NCBI GenBank assembly: GCA_035720945.1
Contig: DASTNK010000125.1
Location: 1-40,874 of the forward strand
Direction: 5' to 3'
Source: SCQX01 sp035720945
GTDB lineage: Bacteria > Pseudomonadota > Gammaproteobacteria > Burkholderiales > Burkholderiaceae_B
Length of the DNA: 40,874 bases
A model generated the notes under the pieces. The model ran no database searches, had not been told where the DNA came from, and was given only the letters and a program-made list of their open reading frames with translations. Shown here piece after piece: positions 24,918 through 31,367 of the stretch. The position numbers were made by a program, and so were the translations under genes. Position 1 is the stretch's first letter. Every line of letters begins with the position of its first letter.

Positions 24918-26702
24918 ATGAGCCAGCAAACAAACATCTATCCGCATGCAGTCGACTCGTCCCGCCTGTTCACCATCAGATGTGCAGCCGCATTGGCTTG
25001 CGCACTGGCTTTGGCCGGCATGCGGCCGGCCACGGCGGCATCACGCTCCCCCGCGCACGGCACACATGGCATGGTGGTCACCGCCCAGCACTTGGCCACC
25101 CAGGTGGGCCTGAACATCCTGAAGGCCGGCGGCAACGCCATAGACGCCGCCGTGGCCACAGGCTACGCCTTGGCCGTCGTGGACCCTTGCTGCGGCAACA
25201 TCGGCGGCGGTGGCTTCATGACACTGCATCTGGCCGACGGCCGCAACATCTTCATCAACTTCCGCGAACGCGCGCCGCTCAGGGCCACGCGCGACATGTA
25301 CCTGGACAAGCAGGGCAAGGTGGTGCCGGGGCTCAGCACCCAGGGTTACCTGGCGGTCGGCGTGCCGGGCACGGTGATGGGCCTGGACACCGCCTTGAGA
25401 AAATATGGAACGATGACGCGCAAGCAGGTGATGGCGCCGGCCATCCGCCTGGCGCGTAACGGCTTCGTGCTGGAGCAAGGCGACATCGACATCCTCACCG
25501 GGAAAGGCAAGCATGGCGACTTGGACGCCCTGACCGGGCCGAGCAAGCGATTCGCCACGCAACCCAACGTCGCGGCCATCTTCCTGAACCACGGCCAGGC
25601 CTATCGGGTGGGCGACCGCCTGGTGCAGAAAGACTTGGCCCGCACTCTGGCATTGATCGAAAAGAAAGGCTCATCGGCTTTCTACGATGGCCCCATAGCC
25701 GATGCCATCGTCCACGCCAGCCAGGCCAACGGCGGCATTCTGGGCAAGGTCGACTTCACCAATTACCGCGCCGAAGAAGCCCGGCCCATCGAATGCGGCT
25801 ACCACGGCTACCAAGTGATCTCGGCGCCGCCGCCCAGCTCCGGTGGCACCACGTTGTGCGAGATCCTGAACATCATCGAACCCTACCCGCTCGACAAATG
25901 GGGTTTCCACTCCGCGGCCGCCACCCACGTCATGGTCGAGGCCATGCGCCATGCGTACGTCGATCGCAACACCTTGCTGGGCGACCCGCACTTCGTGAAG
26001 GCCCCCATCGCGCGCCTGCTGTCCAAGGCATACGCGGCCCGCATCCGCACCGCCATCCTGCCTGACAAGGCCACGCCGTCGAGCGAGGTGAAGCAAGGCG
26101 TGGCACCACACGAAGGCACCAACACCACGCACTACTCCATCGTCGACGACAAAGGCAACGCGGTATCCGTCACCTACACCATCAACCGGTATTTCGGGGC
26201 GGGCGTCATCGCCGGCAAGACAGGCTTCTTCCTCAACGACGAGATGGATGACTTCACGTCCAAGGTGGGCGTGCCCAATCTGTACGGTCTGATCCAGGGC
26301 GAGAACAACGCCATCGCCCCCGGCAAGCGCCCACTCAGCTCCATGACGCCGACCATCGTCACCAAGAACGGAAGGCTCTTCATGGTGGTCGGCAGCCCCG
26401 GCGGCTCGCGCATCATCACCATCACCCTGGAAACGTTTCTCAACGTCGTCGATCACGGCATGACCCTGCAGGAGGCCGTCGACGCGCCGCGCTTCCATCA
26501 CCAATGGCAGCCCGATGTGATCCAGTACGAACCGGACGCGTTCACGCCCGAAGTCATGGCCAGCCTGAAAGCCATGGGCTACAAATTCAAGGCCTATGGG
26601 CCTTGGGGCGCGGCGGAAGCCATTCTGGTGAATCCGGCGACCGGCGCGCTGACCGGCGCCGCCGACAAACGCCAGGCAGCGGGCGCGGCGATGGGATATT
26701 AG
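24918..26702 (+). CDS. ggt: Gamma-glutamyltransferase
   Basis: A periplasmic N-terminal-nucleophile hydrolase that cleaves or transfers the gamma-glutamyl group of glutathione and related compounds. The 594-residue precursor has a hydrophobic signal segment ending ATAA. The catalytic Thr403 is in GTNTTHYSIVD, where autoprocessing would split large and small subunits. Other family marks are MVVTAQHLATQVGLNILKAG, the NxGGGGF-type block CCGNIGGGGFM, PPPSSGGTTL, KRPLSSMTPTIV and GSPGGSRIITITLE. All key residues I can check are present. It is preceded by the LysR gene and converges with the nucleotidyltransferase gene. With the nearby Liv importer it may feed on external gamma-glutamyl compounds. 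Confidence 0.96.
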   Translation: MSQQTNIYPHAVDSSRLFTIRCAAALACALALAGMRPATAASRSPAHGTHGMVVTAQHLATQVGLNILKAGGNAIDAAVATGYALAVVDPCCGNIGGGGFMTLHLADGRNIFINFRERAPLRATRDMYLDKQGKVVPGLSTQGYLAVGVPGTVMGLDTALRKYGTMTRKQVMAPAIRLARNGFVLEQGDIDILTGKGKHGDLDALTGPSKRFATQPNVAAIFLNHGQAYRVGDRLVQKDLARTLALIEKKGSSAFYDGPIADAIVHASQANGGILGKVDFTNYRAEEARPIECGYHGYQVISAPPPSSGGTTLCEILNIIEPYPLDKWGFHSAAATHVMVEAMRHAYVDRNTLLGDPHFVKAPIARLLSKAYAARIRTAILPDKATPSSEVKQGVAPHEGTNTTHYSIVDDKGNAVSVTYTINRYFGAGVIAGKTGFFLNDEMDDFTSKVGVPNLYGLIQGENNAIAPGKRPLSSMTPTIVTKNGRLFMVVGSPGGSRIITITLETFLNVVDHGMTLQEAVDAPRFHHQWQPDVIQYEPDAFTPEVMASLKAMGYKFKAYGPWGAAEAILVNPATGALTGAADKRQAAGAAMGY

Positions 26703-26707
26703 CTCGC

Positions 26708-26753
26708 CTCCAGGGCTCAGTACTGCGGGGCCTAGGTCCAGCCCACCCTGGAG
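26708..26753. terminator. Hairpin between ggt and the nucleotidyltransferase gene
   Basis: CTCCAGGG (26708-26715) and CCCTGGAG (26746-26753) are perfect complements with a 30-base loop, in the 118-base gap between convergent stops. GGGCT/AGCCC gives an alternative stem. There is no T-run, so the terminator role is inferred from position. Confidence 0.35.
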
Positions 26754-26820
26754 AACTTCGACACGCGGGCGTTGTGCACACTGCATCAGTGGCCATCGCC
26801 CGCGATCCCGAGCCAGACGA

Positions 26821-27489
26821 TCAGGCGTTGAATCGCGCGAGCGCTTCGGGTGTATCGACGTCGGCAACGCACCCGGCATCGTCGACATCGATCTGAACAG
26901 CCCGCGTGCGATAAGTCTTGAACAGTGGACCGGCGCCTTCTTCAGGCCGCAGCGCCATCAGATCGGGCCGCAACGACACAGACAGGGCAACCGGGTGTCC
27001 TGGCTGGCCCCGATAAACAGGGCGCGCGAGCAATGCCCCTAGCATCAGAGCCTGGCGCAAGGATTCGTAGGTGGCCCTGGAAATGTACGGCATGTCGGCC
27101 AGTGCCACCAACCAGCCCAGGCGCGGGCTGGAACAGGAGATCGCGCTTTGCAGACTGCGACCCATGCCCTGTCCGGCCTGGAGGCAACTGAACTGGCGCG
27201 CGGGCAGTTCCGCAACGACGGGATAGCTTTGCAGTGAGCGCGGGCCATGCACGATCAACAGCTCATCAGTGGCCGCAAGCAGCTTGCCGGCGCTGACCTG
27301 CAACAGGTTTCGCCCCGGCAATACCGGGGCCAGCAACTTGAAGGCCCGGCCGCTGGGGTCGTAGCGCCTGCCGATGCCGGCCGCCAGGAGAATGCCGGCA
27401 ACGTCCGCCGATGAGTGCCCGGAACCTTCGGGCACCGAGCACGCCATATGCCCTGGCATTGCGGGCGCTTTATCGTCCATTGGCTCCAT
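26821..27489 (-). CDS. MobA/MocA-like nucleotidyltransferase
   Basis: An NTP-transferase-fold protein (about 222 aa) of the molybdenum-cofactor nucleotidyltransferase family (MobA/MocA-like, CTP or GTP:molybdopterin transfer). AGILLAAGIGRRYDPSG followed by FKLLAPV is the nucleotide-binding loop plus conserved Lys, ALADMPYIS is the metal-binding segment, and RPVYRGQPGHPVALS is the typical PxxxGxxGHPV motif. No molybdoenzyme or xdhC-type gene is next to it, so the partner enzyme is unknown. The start is unclear (GTG 27513, ATG 27489, ATG 27480); none has a convincing ribosome site at proper spacing. It converges with ggt. Confidence 0.82.
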   Translation of the reverse strand: MEPMDDKAPAMPGHMACSVPEGSGHSSADVAGILLAAGIGRRYDPSGRAFKLLAPVLPGRNLLQVSAGKLLAATDELLIVHGPRSLQSYPVVAELPARQFSCLQAGQGMGRSLQSAISCSSPRLGWLVALADMPYISRATYESLRQALMLGALLARPVYRGQPGHPVALSVSLRPDLMALRPEEGAGPLFKTYRTRAVQIDVDDAGCVADVDTPEALARFNA

Positions 27490-27541
27490 CGCGAAACGAT
27501 ACGCCGAATTCACGCCCAGCGTCAGAGTCCGACATCATTTC

Positions 27542-27562
27542 CTCCCGAGTCGGTCTCGGGAG
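27542..27562. repeat. Perfect 8-bp hairpin upstream of the nucleotidyltransferase gene
   Basis: CTCCCGAG (27542-27549), loop TCGGT, CTCGGGAG (27555-27562). It lies some 55 bases upstream of the nucleotidyltransferase start, just outside the mobile element. It may be an operator or leader hairpin; no T-run. Confidence 0.4.
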
Positions 27563-27651
27563 TGATCCTGTTTCGGATAAGCAAACGGGCGAAGACGCCT
27601 GCGGTTCTTCAACCATCGGAGCGGGAAGAAACATAACCACCGGGAGCCGCC

Positions 27652-27762
27652 ATGTATCTGGGAAGTTGCCTATGCCAGGCAATCCGCCACGAGATCAGCC
27701 AACACGCGGTGTTTCCTGATCCAATGTTTGTGATAACCCAAAAACTGGCGCGCCCGGAGTGA
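27652..27762 (+). pseudogene. Possible 5' fragment of a GFA (CENP-V/GFA) domain gene
   Basis: A 36-codon open frame with a GGGAG ribosome site begins MYLGSCLCQAIRHEI, which resembles the N-terminal metal-binding CLCGAIRYE pattern of GFA-domain proteins (glutathione-dependent formaldehyde-activating family). After about 15 residues the resemblance stops, and the frame ends at TGA 27760 inside the tRNA-like boundary repeat. I read it as a gene start cut off by the integration event. The match is short, so this stays tentative. Confidence 0.3.
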
Positions 27763-27779
27763 GATACATCGAACCTTCA
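27746..27779. repeat. Putative left attachment site of the tRNA-Arg element
   Basis: TGGCGCGCCCG at 27746-27756 is identical to 29895-29905, the CCA-encoding 3' end of the tRNA-Arg gene as seen on the + strand. A second block, ATCGAACCT, follows in both copies (gap 11 bases here, 6 in the tRNA). It marks the likely far boundary of the roughly 2.15-kb decayed element. Confidence 0.5.
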
Positions 27780-27867
27780 GGACGAAATTTTGGAGGAACT
27801 GGCAAGCTGGGACGCCGAACTCAAGCGCATTAACTCTCCGGTGCTGCCCCCGAACAAAGGGGGCTAG
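27763..27867 (+). pseudogene. Unidentified coding-like fragment before the mobC-like remnant
   Basis: An open frame without its own start reads LQDEILEELASWDAELKRI and ends with a TAG two bases before the ATG of the mobC-like remnant. Its charged, helix-like composition looks like the C-terminal end of a real protein whose front part lies outside the element or has been lost. I cannot assign a family. Confidence 0.3.
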
Positions 27868-27869
27868 CC

Positions 27870-28099
27870 ATGAGCCTAGACCGCCCACCCATCACTGAAG
27901 AGTTTCGGGATGCCGTCGAACACAACGCAGCCCGGACCCGCCACGCCATATCCCCACCGCCATTTTCCTTGCGTCTGACTGCCGCAGAAAAGACGGAATT
28001 GCTGCGCCGCGCTGGGAGTATGCCGCTTGCCTCCTTGGCTCGGAGGCCGCGCCTGTCGCGGCCTTTGTGAAGACCGGAAGAAGCGCAAACGGCGAGTAG
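27870..28099 (+). pseudogene. Frameshifted MobC-like mobilisation protein remnant
   Basis: An ATG at 27870 with an AGGGGG ribosome site opens a 66-codon frame. Its segment ISPPPFSLRLTAAEKTELLRRAGSMPLAS matches the ribbon-helix-helix start of MobC-type relaxosome proteins, which help relaxases nick plasmids and integrative elements at oriT. After MPLAS the expected continuation is found in another frame (LGSEAAPVAA, to a TAG at 28097-28099), so the gene is broken. The C-terminal half of MobC and any relaxase gene are missing. 28100-28240 holds short coding-like pieces (for example QKRREKAVQAAA) in shifting frames, consistent with further decay. Confidence 0.55.
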
Positions 28100-28246
28100 C
28101 GGCTGGCACCCGCAAGGGCCGCAACAACGCGGAGGAACCGGAAAGGATTTTCGGTTTGCAAGTGCCATAGCCTTGTGCCAGAAACGGCGAGAAAAGGCCG
28201 TGCAGGCGGCGGCAGGGAGGCAGAAGGAGCGGAAACGCGGTTTATC

Positions 28247-28275
28247 TTGACGTGTACGGACAAATGACGTACATT
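28247..28275 (+). promoter_or_regulatory. Promoter and operator of the toxin-antitoxin operon
   Basis: -35 TTGACG (28247-28252), 17-base spacer, -10-like TACATT (28270-28275). An inverted repeat, TGTAC (28253-28257) and GTACA (28269-28273), spans the spacer and reaches into the -10, the usual place for an autoregulating antitoxin to bind. The GACGT start of each half is also repeated directly. Confidence 0.6.
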
Positions 28276-28314
28276 GGACTATAGAACATGAACCCATTCC
28301 CTGTGAGGTTGCCA

Positions 28315-28611
28315 ATGCTGCATGCACCTGAAATCCAAGAAAAATCGCGCAATGCGCGTCTGGAGGCGCGCGTGTCCAGCGACCAGAAGGACTTTTTCCA
28401 ACGCGCAGCCAATCTGACCGGGCGCAGCCTGAGTGAGCTTGTCATCGACAGCACGCAAGAAGCCGCCGCGAAGATCGTGCAGGAGCACGAAGCTATCCGC
28501 CTGAGCCGTGAGGAACAGGTGGCGTTCGTGAGTGCGCTGCTCACGCCCTCTGAACCGGGGCCGCGCCTGCAAAAGGCCGTCCAGAGCTACCGTCAGAAGG
28601 CGGGGTTTTGA
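28315..28611 (+). CDS. DUF1778-family antitoxin (TacA-like)
   Basis: A 98-residue ribbon-helix-helix antitoxin of the DUF1778/TacA family. RNARLEARVSSDQKDFFQRAANLTGRSLSELV forms the DNA-binding half, and the C-terminal region (EEQVAFVSALLTPSEPGPRLQKAV) is the toxin-binding tail. The ATG at 28315 is preferred because GAGG lies six bases upstream; the ATG at 28288 would sit almost on the transcription start predicted from the promoter. It ends at 28611, and the toxin starts at the next base. It should neutralise the GNAT toxin and repress the operon. It appears intact inside an otherwise decayed element. Confidence 0.85.
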   Translation: MLHAPEIQEKSRNARLEARVSSDQKDFFQRAANLTGRSLSELVIDSTQEAAAKIVQEHEAIRLSREEQVAFVSALLTPSEPGPRLQKAVQSYRQKAGF

Positions 28612-29130
28612 TTGGCGCTCATTCTTGCACCGGAGCACATCAATCCGCTTACCAAGTCCCATCAGCGCAAGTCATTCGATTGCGGCCATGAAAACCTGAA
28701 TCGTTATCTGCGCGAACAGGCGCGGCAGGACGCTGAAAAGCGGGTTGCCGCGCCTTTCGTGCTAACGCAGCCGGGCGATCCCAAAGTGCTCGGCTTCTAC
28801 ACCCTTTCATCTTCCATCATTCCCGTGGACGAACTGCCGCCAGACCTGATGAAGCGGCTGCCGCGCTACGGCCAGTTGCCCGTCACGCTGCTCGGGCGTC
28901 TGGCGGTAGATCACTCCGCCGGAGGTCAAGGTGTCGGGGAGTTCCTGCTGATCGATGCCCTGCGCCGCAGCTTAGAAGCTGCGCAGCAGATCGCAGCCAT
29001 GGCGGTGATCGTAGACGCGAAGAACGAGCGGGCCGAAAGCTTTTACCGGCATTTTGATTTCCAGCCCTTCCAGCAAACCCCGCTTCGGCTGTTCCTGCCC
29101 ATGGCGCAGATTGCAAAGCTGTTTGCATAG
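28612..29130 (+). CDS. GNAT-family toxin (TacT-like acetyltransferase)
   Basis: A 172-residue GNAT acetyltransferase of the TacT/AtaT-like toxin family, which blocks translation by acetylating the amino group of aminoacyl-tRNA. Family features are HQRKSFDCGHENLNRYLREQA near the N-terminus, LGFYTLSSSIIP, the acetyl-CoA-binding segment LGRLAVDHSAGGQGVGEFLL, and the C-terminal FYRHFDFQPF with the likely catalytic Tyr. The start is TTG at 28612, abutting the antitoxin stop, so it depends on translational coupling. No frameshift or missing key residue was seen, so the module may be active. Direct target unknown. Confidence 0.87.
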   Translation: MALILAPEHINPLTKSHQRKSFDCGHENLNRYLREQARQDAEKRVAAPFVLTQPGDPKVLGFYTLSSSIIPVDELPPDLMKRLPRYGQLPVTLLGRLAVDHSAGGQGVGEFLLIDALRRSLEAAQQIAAMAVIVDAKNERAESFYRHFDFQPFQQTPLRLFLPMAQIAKLFA

Positions 29131-29894
29131 CAACTTTTCAGTAAATAATTGATTACCTCTCAGAAACGTGGGAAACAATGAGGGGGGGGAGAAGAATATC
29201 GTGTTTGAACAAACTTTTAAGAATATCGATGACATCCTGCATAAAGATGCAGGATGCACGAGCGAACTGGATTGCGGTACACCGCTGACGGCTTGCTGGT
29301 CCAAGGGACGCATGAGCTATCACCCCTACTATCTATGTCACTCTCGCGGCTGCAATAGTTACGGAAAGTCCATCCGCCGCGACGTTATCGAAGGGCAGTT
29401 CGAGGACTTGCTGAAAGAGATGCAGCCCTCGGCTAATCTCTTGCAAGCGGCACGGGCTATGTTCAAGGACTTGTGGGATCATCGCCTTGCAACAGGCGCA
29501 ACCCGCGCCAAGGCGCTCAAGACCGAACTGGCGAAGGTCACAGAACAGGTAGAACAGTTCCTTGACCGAATCGCCGACACGACCATCCCGTCCGTAGTTG
29601 TGGCCTACGAAAAACGCATCAAGAGTCTGGAAGACAGGAAGATCGTACTGATCGAAAACATCGCCCATTGCGGGCGACCCGTGCGAAGCTTTGAGGAAAC
29701 ACTTAGAACCGCCTTCGATTTCCTCGCAAACCCTTGTAATCTATGGGTTTCCGGACGTCTGGATGACAAGCGCACAGTGCTAAAACTGGCCTTCGCCGAC
29801 CGCTTGGCGTACACGAAAAGAGAGGGGTTTAGAACCCCCCATTTTTCCTTGCCTTTCAAGGCTTTAACTAACTTTGAACGGCAAGATTTTAGAA

Positions 29895-29969
29895 TGGCGC
29901 GCCCGACAGGAATCGAACCTGTATCTAGAGCTTCGGAGACTCTTATTCTATCCATTGAACTACGGGCGC
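29895..29969 (-). tRNA. tRNA-Arg (anticodon CCG)
   Basis: On the minus strand a full cloverleaf folds: acceptor GCGCCCG with CGGGCGC, D-stem GTTC/GAAT, anticodon arm AGAGT-CTCCGAA-GCTCT with anticodon CCG (29934-29936 on the + strand), T-arm ACAGG-TTCGATT-CCTGT, discriminator G and an encoded CCA (29895-29897). It reads CGG Arg codons. Its 3' end is the insertion point of the adjacent mobile element and is left intact. Confidence 0.96.
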
Positions 29970-29979
29970 GAAGCTCGCT

Positions 29980-29985
29980 ATTGTA
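29980..29985 (-). promoter_or_regulatory. Putative -10 element of tRNA-Arg
   Basis: TACAAT on the minus strand lies about 10 bases upstream of the tRNA 5' end. No good -35 was found at 17 bases; CTGACA is present at about 21 bases. Confidence 0.4.
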
Positions 29986-30082
29986 GCGTGTTTACGGGAA
30001 CGATTTTGTCAGCCACGACGGCGCCAGCCCGACAAACCGCGCACCAATGACGGAAATCACTGCATCCCCCTGGCAGTCTCGC

Positions 30083-30088
30083 TATAAT
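30083..30088 (+). promoter_or_regulatory. Putative -10 element for the cytochrome c gene
   Basis: A perfect TATAAT lies about 200 bases upstream of the cytochrome start, in the 316-base gap 29970-30285; the -35 match is poor. The remaining leader contains no gene or hairpin I can support. Confidence 0.4.
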
Positions 30089-30285
30089 CGTTGACTATGT
30101 GCTTGATCAGGCAGGGTTTGGTGCGCGTTTCACATGCACTCTTCAACCGATGCCGGGTGGTGCGATTGATGATAGAAGCCCTATTGCACTCCTGTTGCTT
30201 GCGCTTTTGAGCTCTGATGCACATTGCCGAAGCGCGCCGCGCACGACTGGCGACGCGTCCTTGATATTGAACGCAGGATTCGAAT

Positions 30286-31239
30286 ATGACCAGCACGGAA
30301 GAGCACAAAGAATCGCACGAGTCTTTCATCAAGACACCTCGGCAACTGATCGTCACGATCATACTGGCCTTCCTTATCCCCATCATCATCATCATCATGC
30401 TGGTGCACATGGTGGTGGTGTCCACGCCCGCTGGCGCCGGCTCGGATGCCGATTCGACAAAAACCATTCTGGCACGCATCCAGCCTGTGGCCAGCCTGAA
30501 GCTGGTCGATGCGAACGCGCCCAAAACCTATCTCACCGGCAAGCAGGTCTTCGATTCCACCTGCACGGCCTGTCACACCGCCGGTGTCGCCGGCGCCCCC
30601 AAAGTGGGCAACAAGGCCGACTGGGCGCCGTTCATCAAGACCGGCTACCAGGAAATGATCAAGAACGCCATCCACGGTGTCGGCGCCATGCCTCCCAAGG
30701 GCGGCAACGCCTCACTGAGCGACTACGAAGTCGCCCGTGCCATTGCCTACATGGCTAACCAATCCGGTGCGTCGTTCAAGGAACCGCCTCCGCCAGCACC
30801 CGCCTCCGCGAAGAAAGTCGCGGCGGCGGCAGTGCCTGCTCCGGTAGTGGCCGCAACCGCGCCCGCCGCGGCCGCGCCAGCCCAACCCGCGGCGGAACCC
30901 GCCAAGGCCGCGGCCCAACCTGCCGCGGAGCCCGCCAAAGCCGCACCAGCCCCCATCAAGGTCGCCGCCATCCCGGGCCTGGCCCCCGACGCGGCCACCA
31001 ACCCCGAGGGTGAAAAACTCTACAAGACTGTGTGCTTCGCCTGCCATGCCACCGGCGTCATGGGTGCGCCCACGTTCGGCAGCATGGAAAAATGGGGGCC
31101 GTTCATCAAGACCGGCATCGACACCATGGTCAAGAACGCCATCCACGGTGTGGGCAACATGCCGCCACGGGGCGGCTCGCAGGCCACCGATGCGCAGATG
31201 CGCGCCGGGGTCGAATACATGGTCAGCCACGCCAAGTAA
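30286..31239 (+). CDS. Membrane-anchored diheme cytochrome c5-type protein
   Basis: A 317-residue cytochrome with an N-terminal uncleaved membrane anchor (residues about 20-45, rich in Ile) and two homologous c5-type haem domains facing the periplasm. Haem motifs are CTACH (Cys93-His97) and CFACH (Cys250-His254); each is followed by matching segments, FIKTGYQEMIKNAIHGVGAMPPKGG and FIKTGIDTMVKNAIHGVGNMPPRGG, where the Met is the expected sixth ligand. An Ala/Pro/Lys-rich linker with repeated PAAEPAKAA joins them. Such proteins pass electrons in the respiratory chain, for example towards terminal oxidases. It is monocistronic, ending at a strong terminator. Confidence 0.93.
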   Translation: MTSTEEHKESHESFIKTPRQLIVTIILAFLIPIIIIIMLVHMVVVSTPAGAGSDADSTKTILARIQPVASLKLVDANAPKTYLTGKQVFDSTCTACHTAGVAGAPKVGNKADWAPFIKTGYQEMIKNAIHGVGAMPPKGGNASLSDYEVARAIAYMANQSGASFKEPPPPAPASAKKVAAAAVPAPVVAATAPAAAAPAQPAAEPAKAAAQPAAEPAKAAPAPIKVAAIPGLAPDAATNPEGEKLYKTVCFACHATGVMGAPTFGSMEKWGPFIKTGIDTMVKNAIHGVGNMPPRGGSQATDAQMRAGVEYMVSHAK

Positions 31240-31285
31240 TCCTCTACCCCCGAAAAGGGTGCCGGGCGGCGCGACCGTCGTCACG

Positions 31286-31313
31286 AAAAGCCAGGCTCAC
31301 GGCCTGGCTTTTT
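31286..31313 (+). terminator. Rho-independent terminator of the cytochrome c gene
   Basis: AAAAGCCAGGC (31286-31296), loop TCACG, GCCTGGCTTTT (31302-31312), plus one more T: a perfect 11-bp stem ending in a T-run. It can serve both convergent genes because the A-run on the left becomes a T-run on the minus strand. Confidence 0.9.
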
Positions 31314-31367
31314 CAATTCACGTTCTGTACCGCACAGGACTCACCTGGTCGTGGCGCGCCACGGGGC

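Larger units (their letters stand above)
29168..29986 (+). pseudogene. C-terminal remnant of a large serine recombinase
   Basis: The frame carries the C-terminal half of a large serine recombinase: zinc-ribbon-like CGTPLTACWSKGR and YYLCHSRGCNSYGKSIRR, a long helical region with LTxELAKVTEQVEQFLDRI-type heptads, and TVLKLAFADRLAYTKREGFR. The N-terminal catalytic resolvase domain with its serine is missing, and the residues before about 35 do not match the family. A run of eight G (29182-29189) lies near the break. The last 30 codons read antisense through the tRNA-Arg gene and are probably not original coding. The protein cannot recombine DNA by itself. Confidence 0.8.

Noticed and set aside
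29895..29986. C-terminal end of the recombinase frame reading ARPTGIEPVSRASETL
   Set aside because: This is the usual mistranslation of an antisense tRNA gene, not original recombinase sequence.
30379..30403. ATC triplet repeat as a possible phase-variable microsatellite
   Set aside because: It encodes the Ile-rich membrane anchor of the cytochrome in frame; length changes would not shift the frame.
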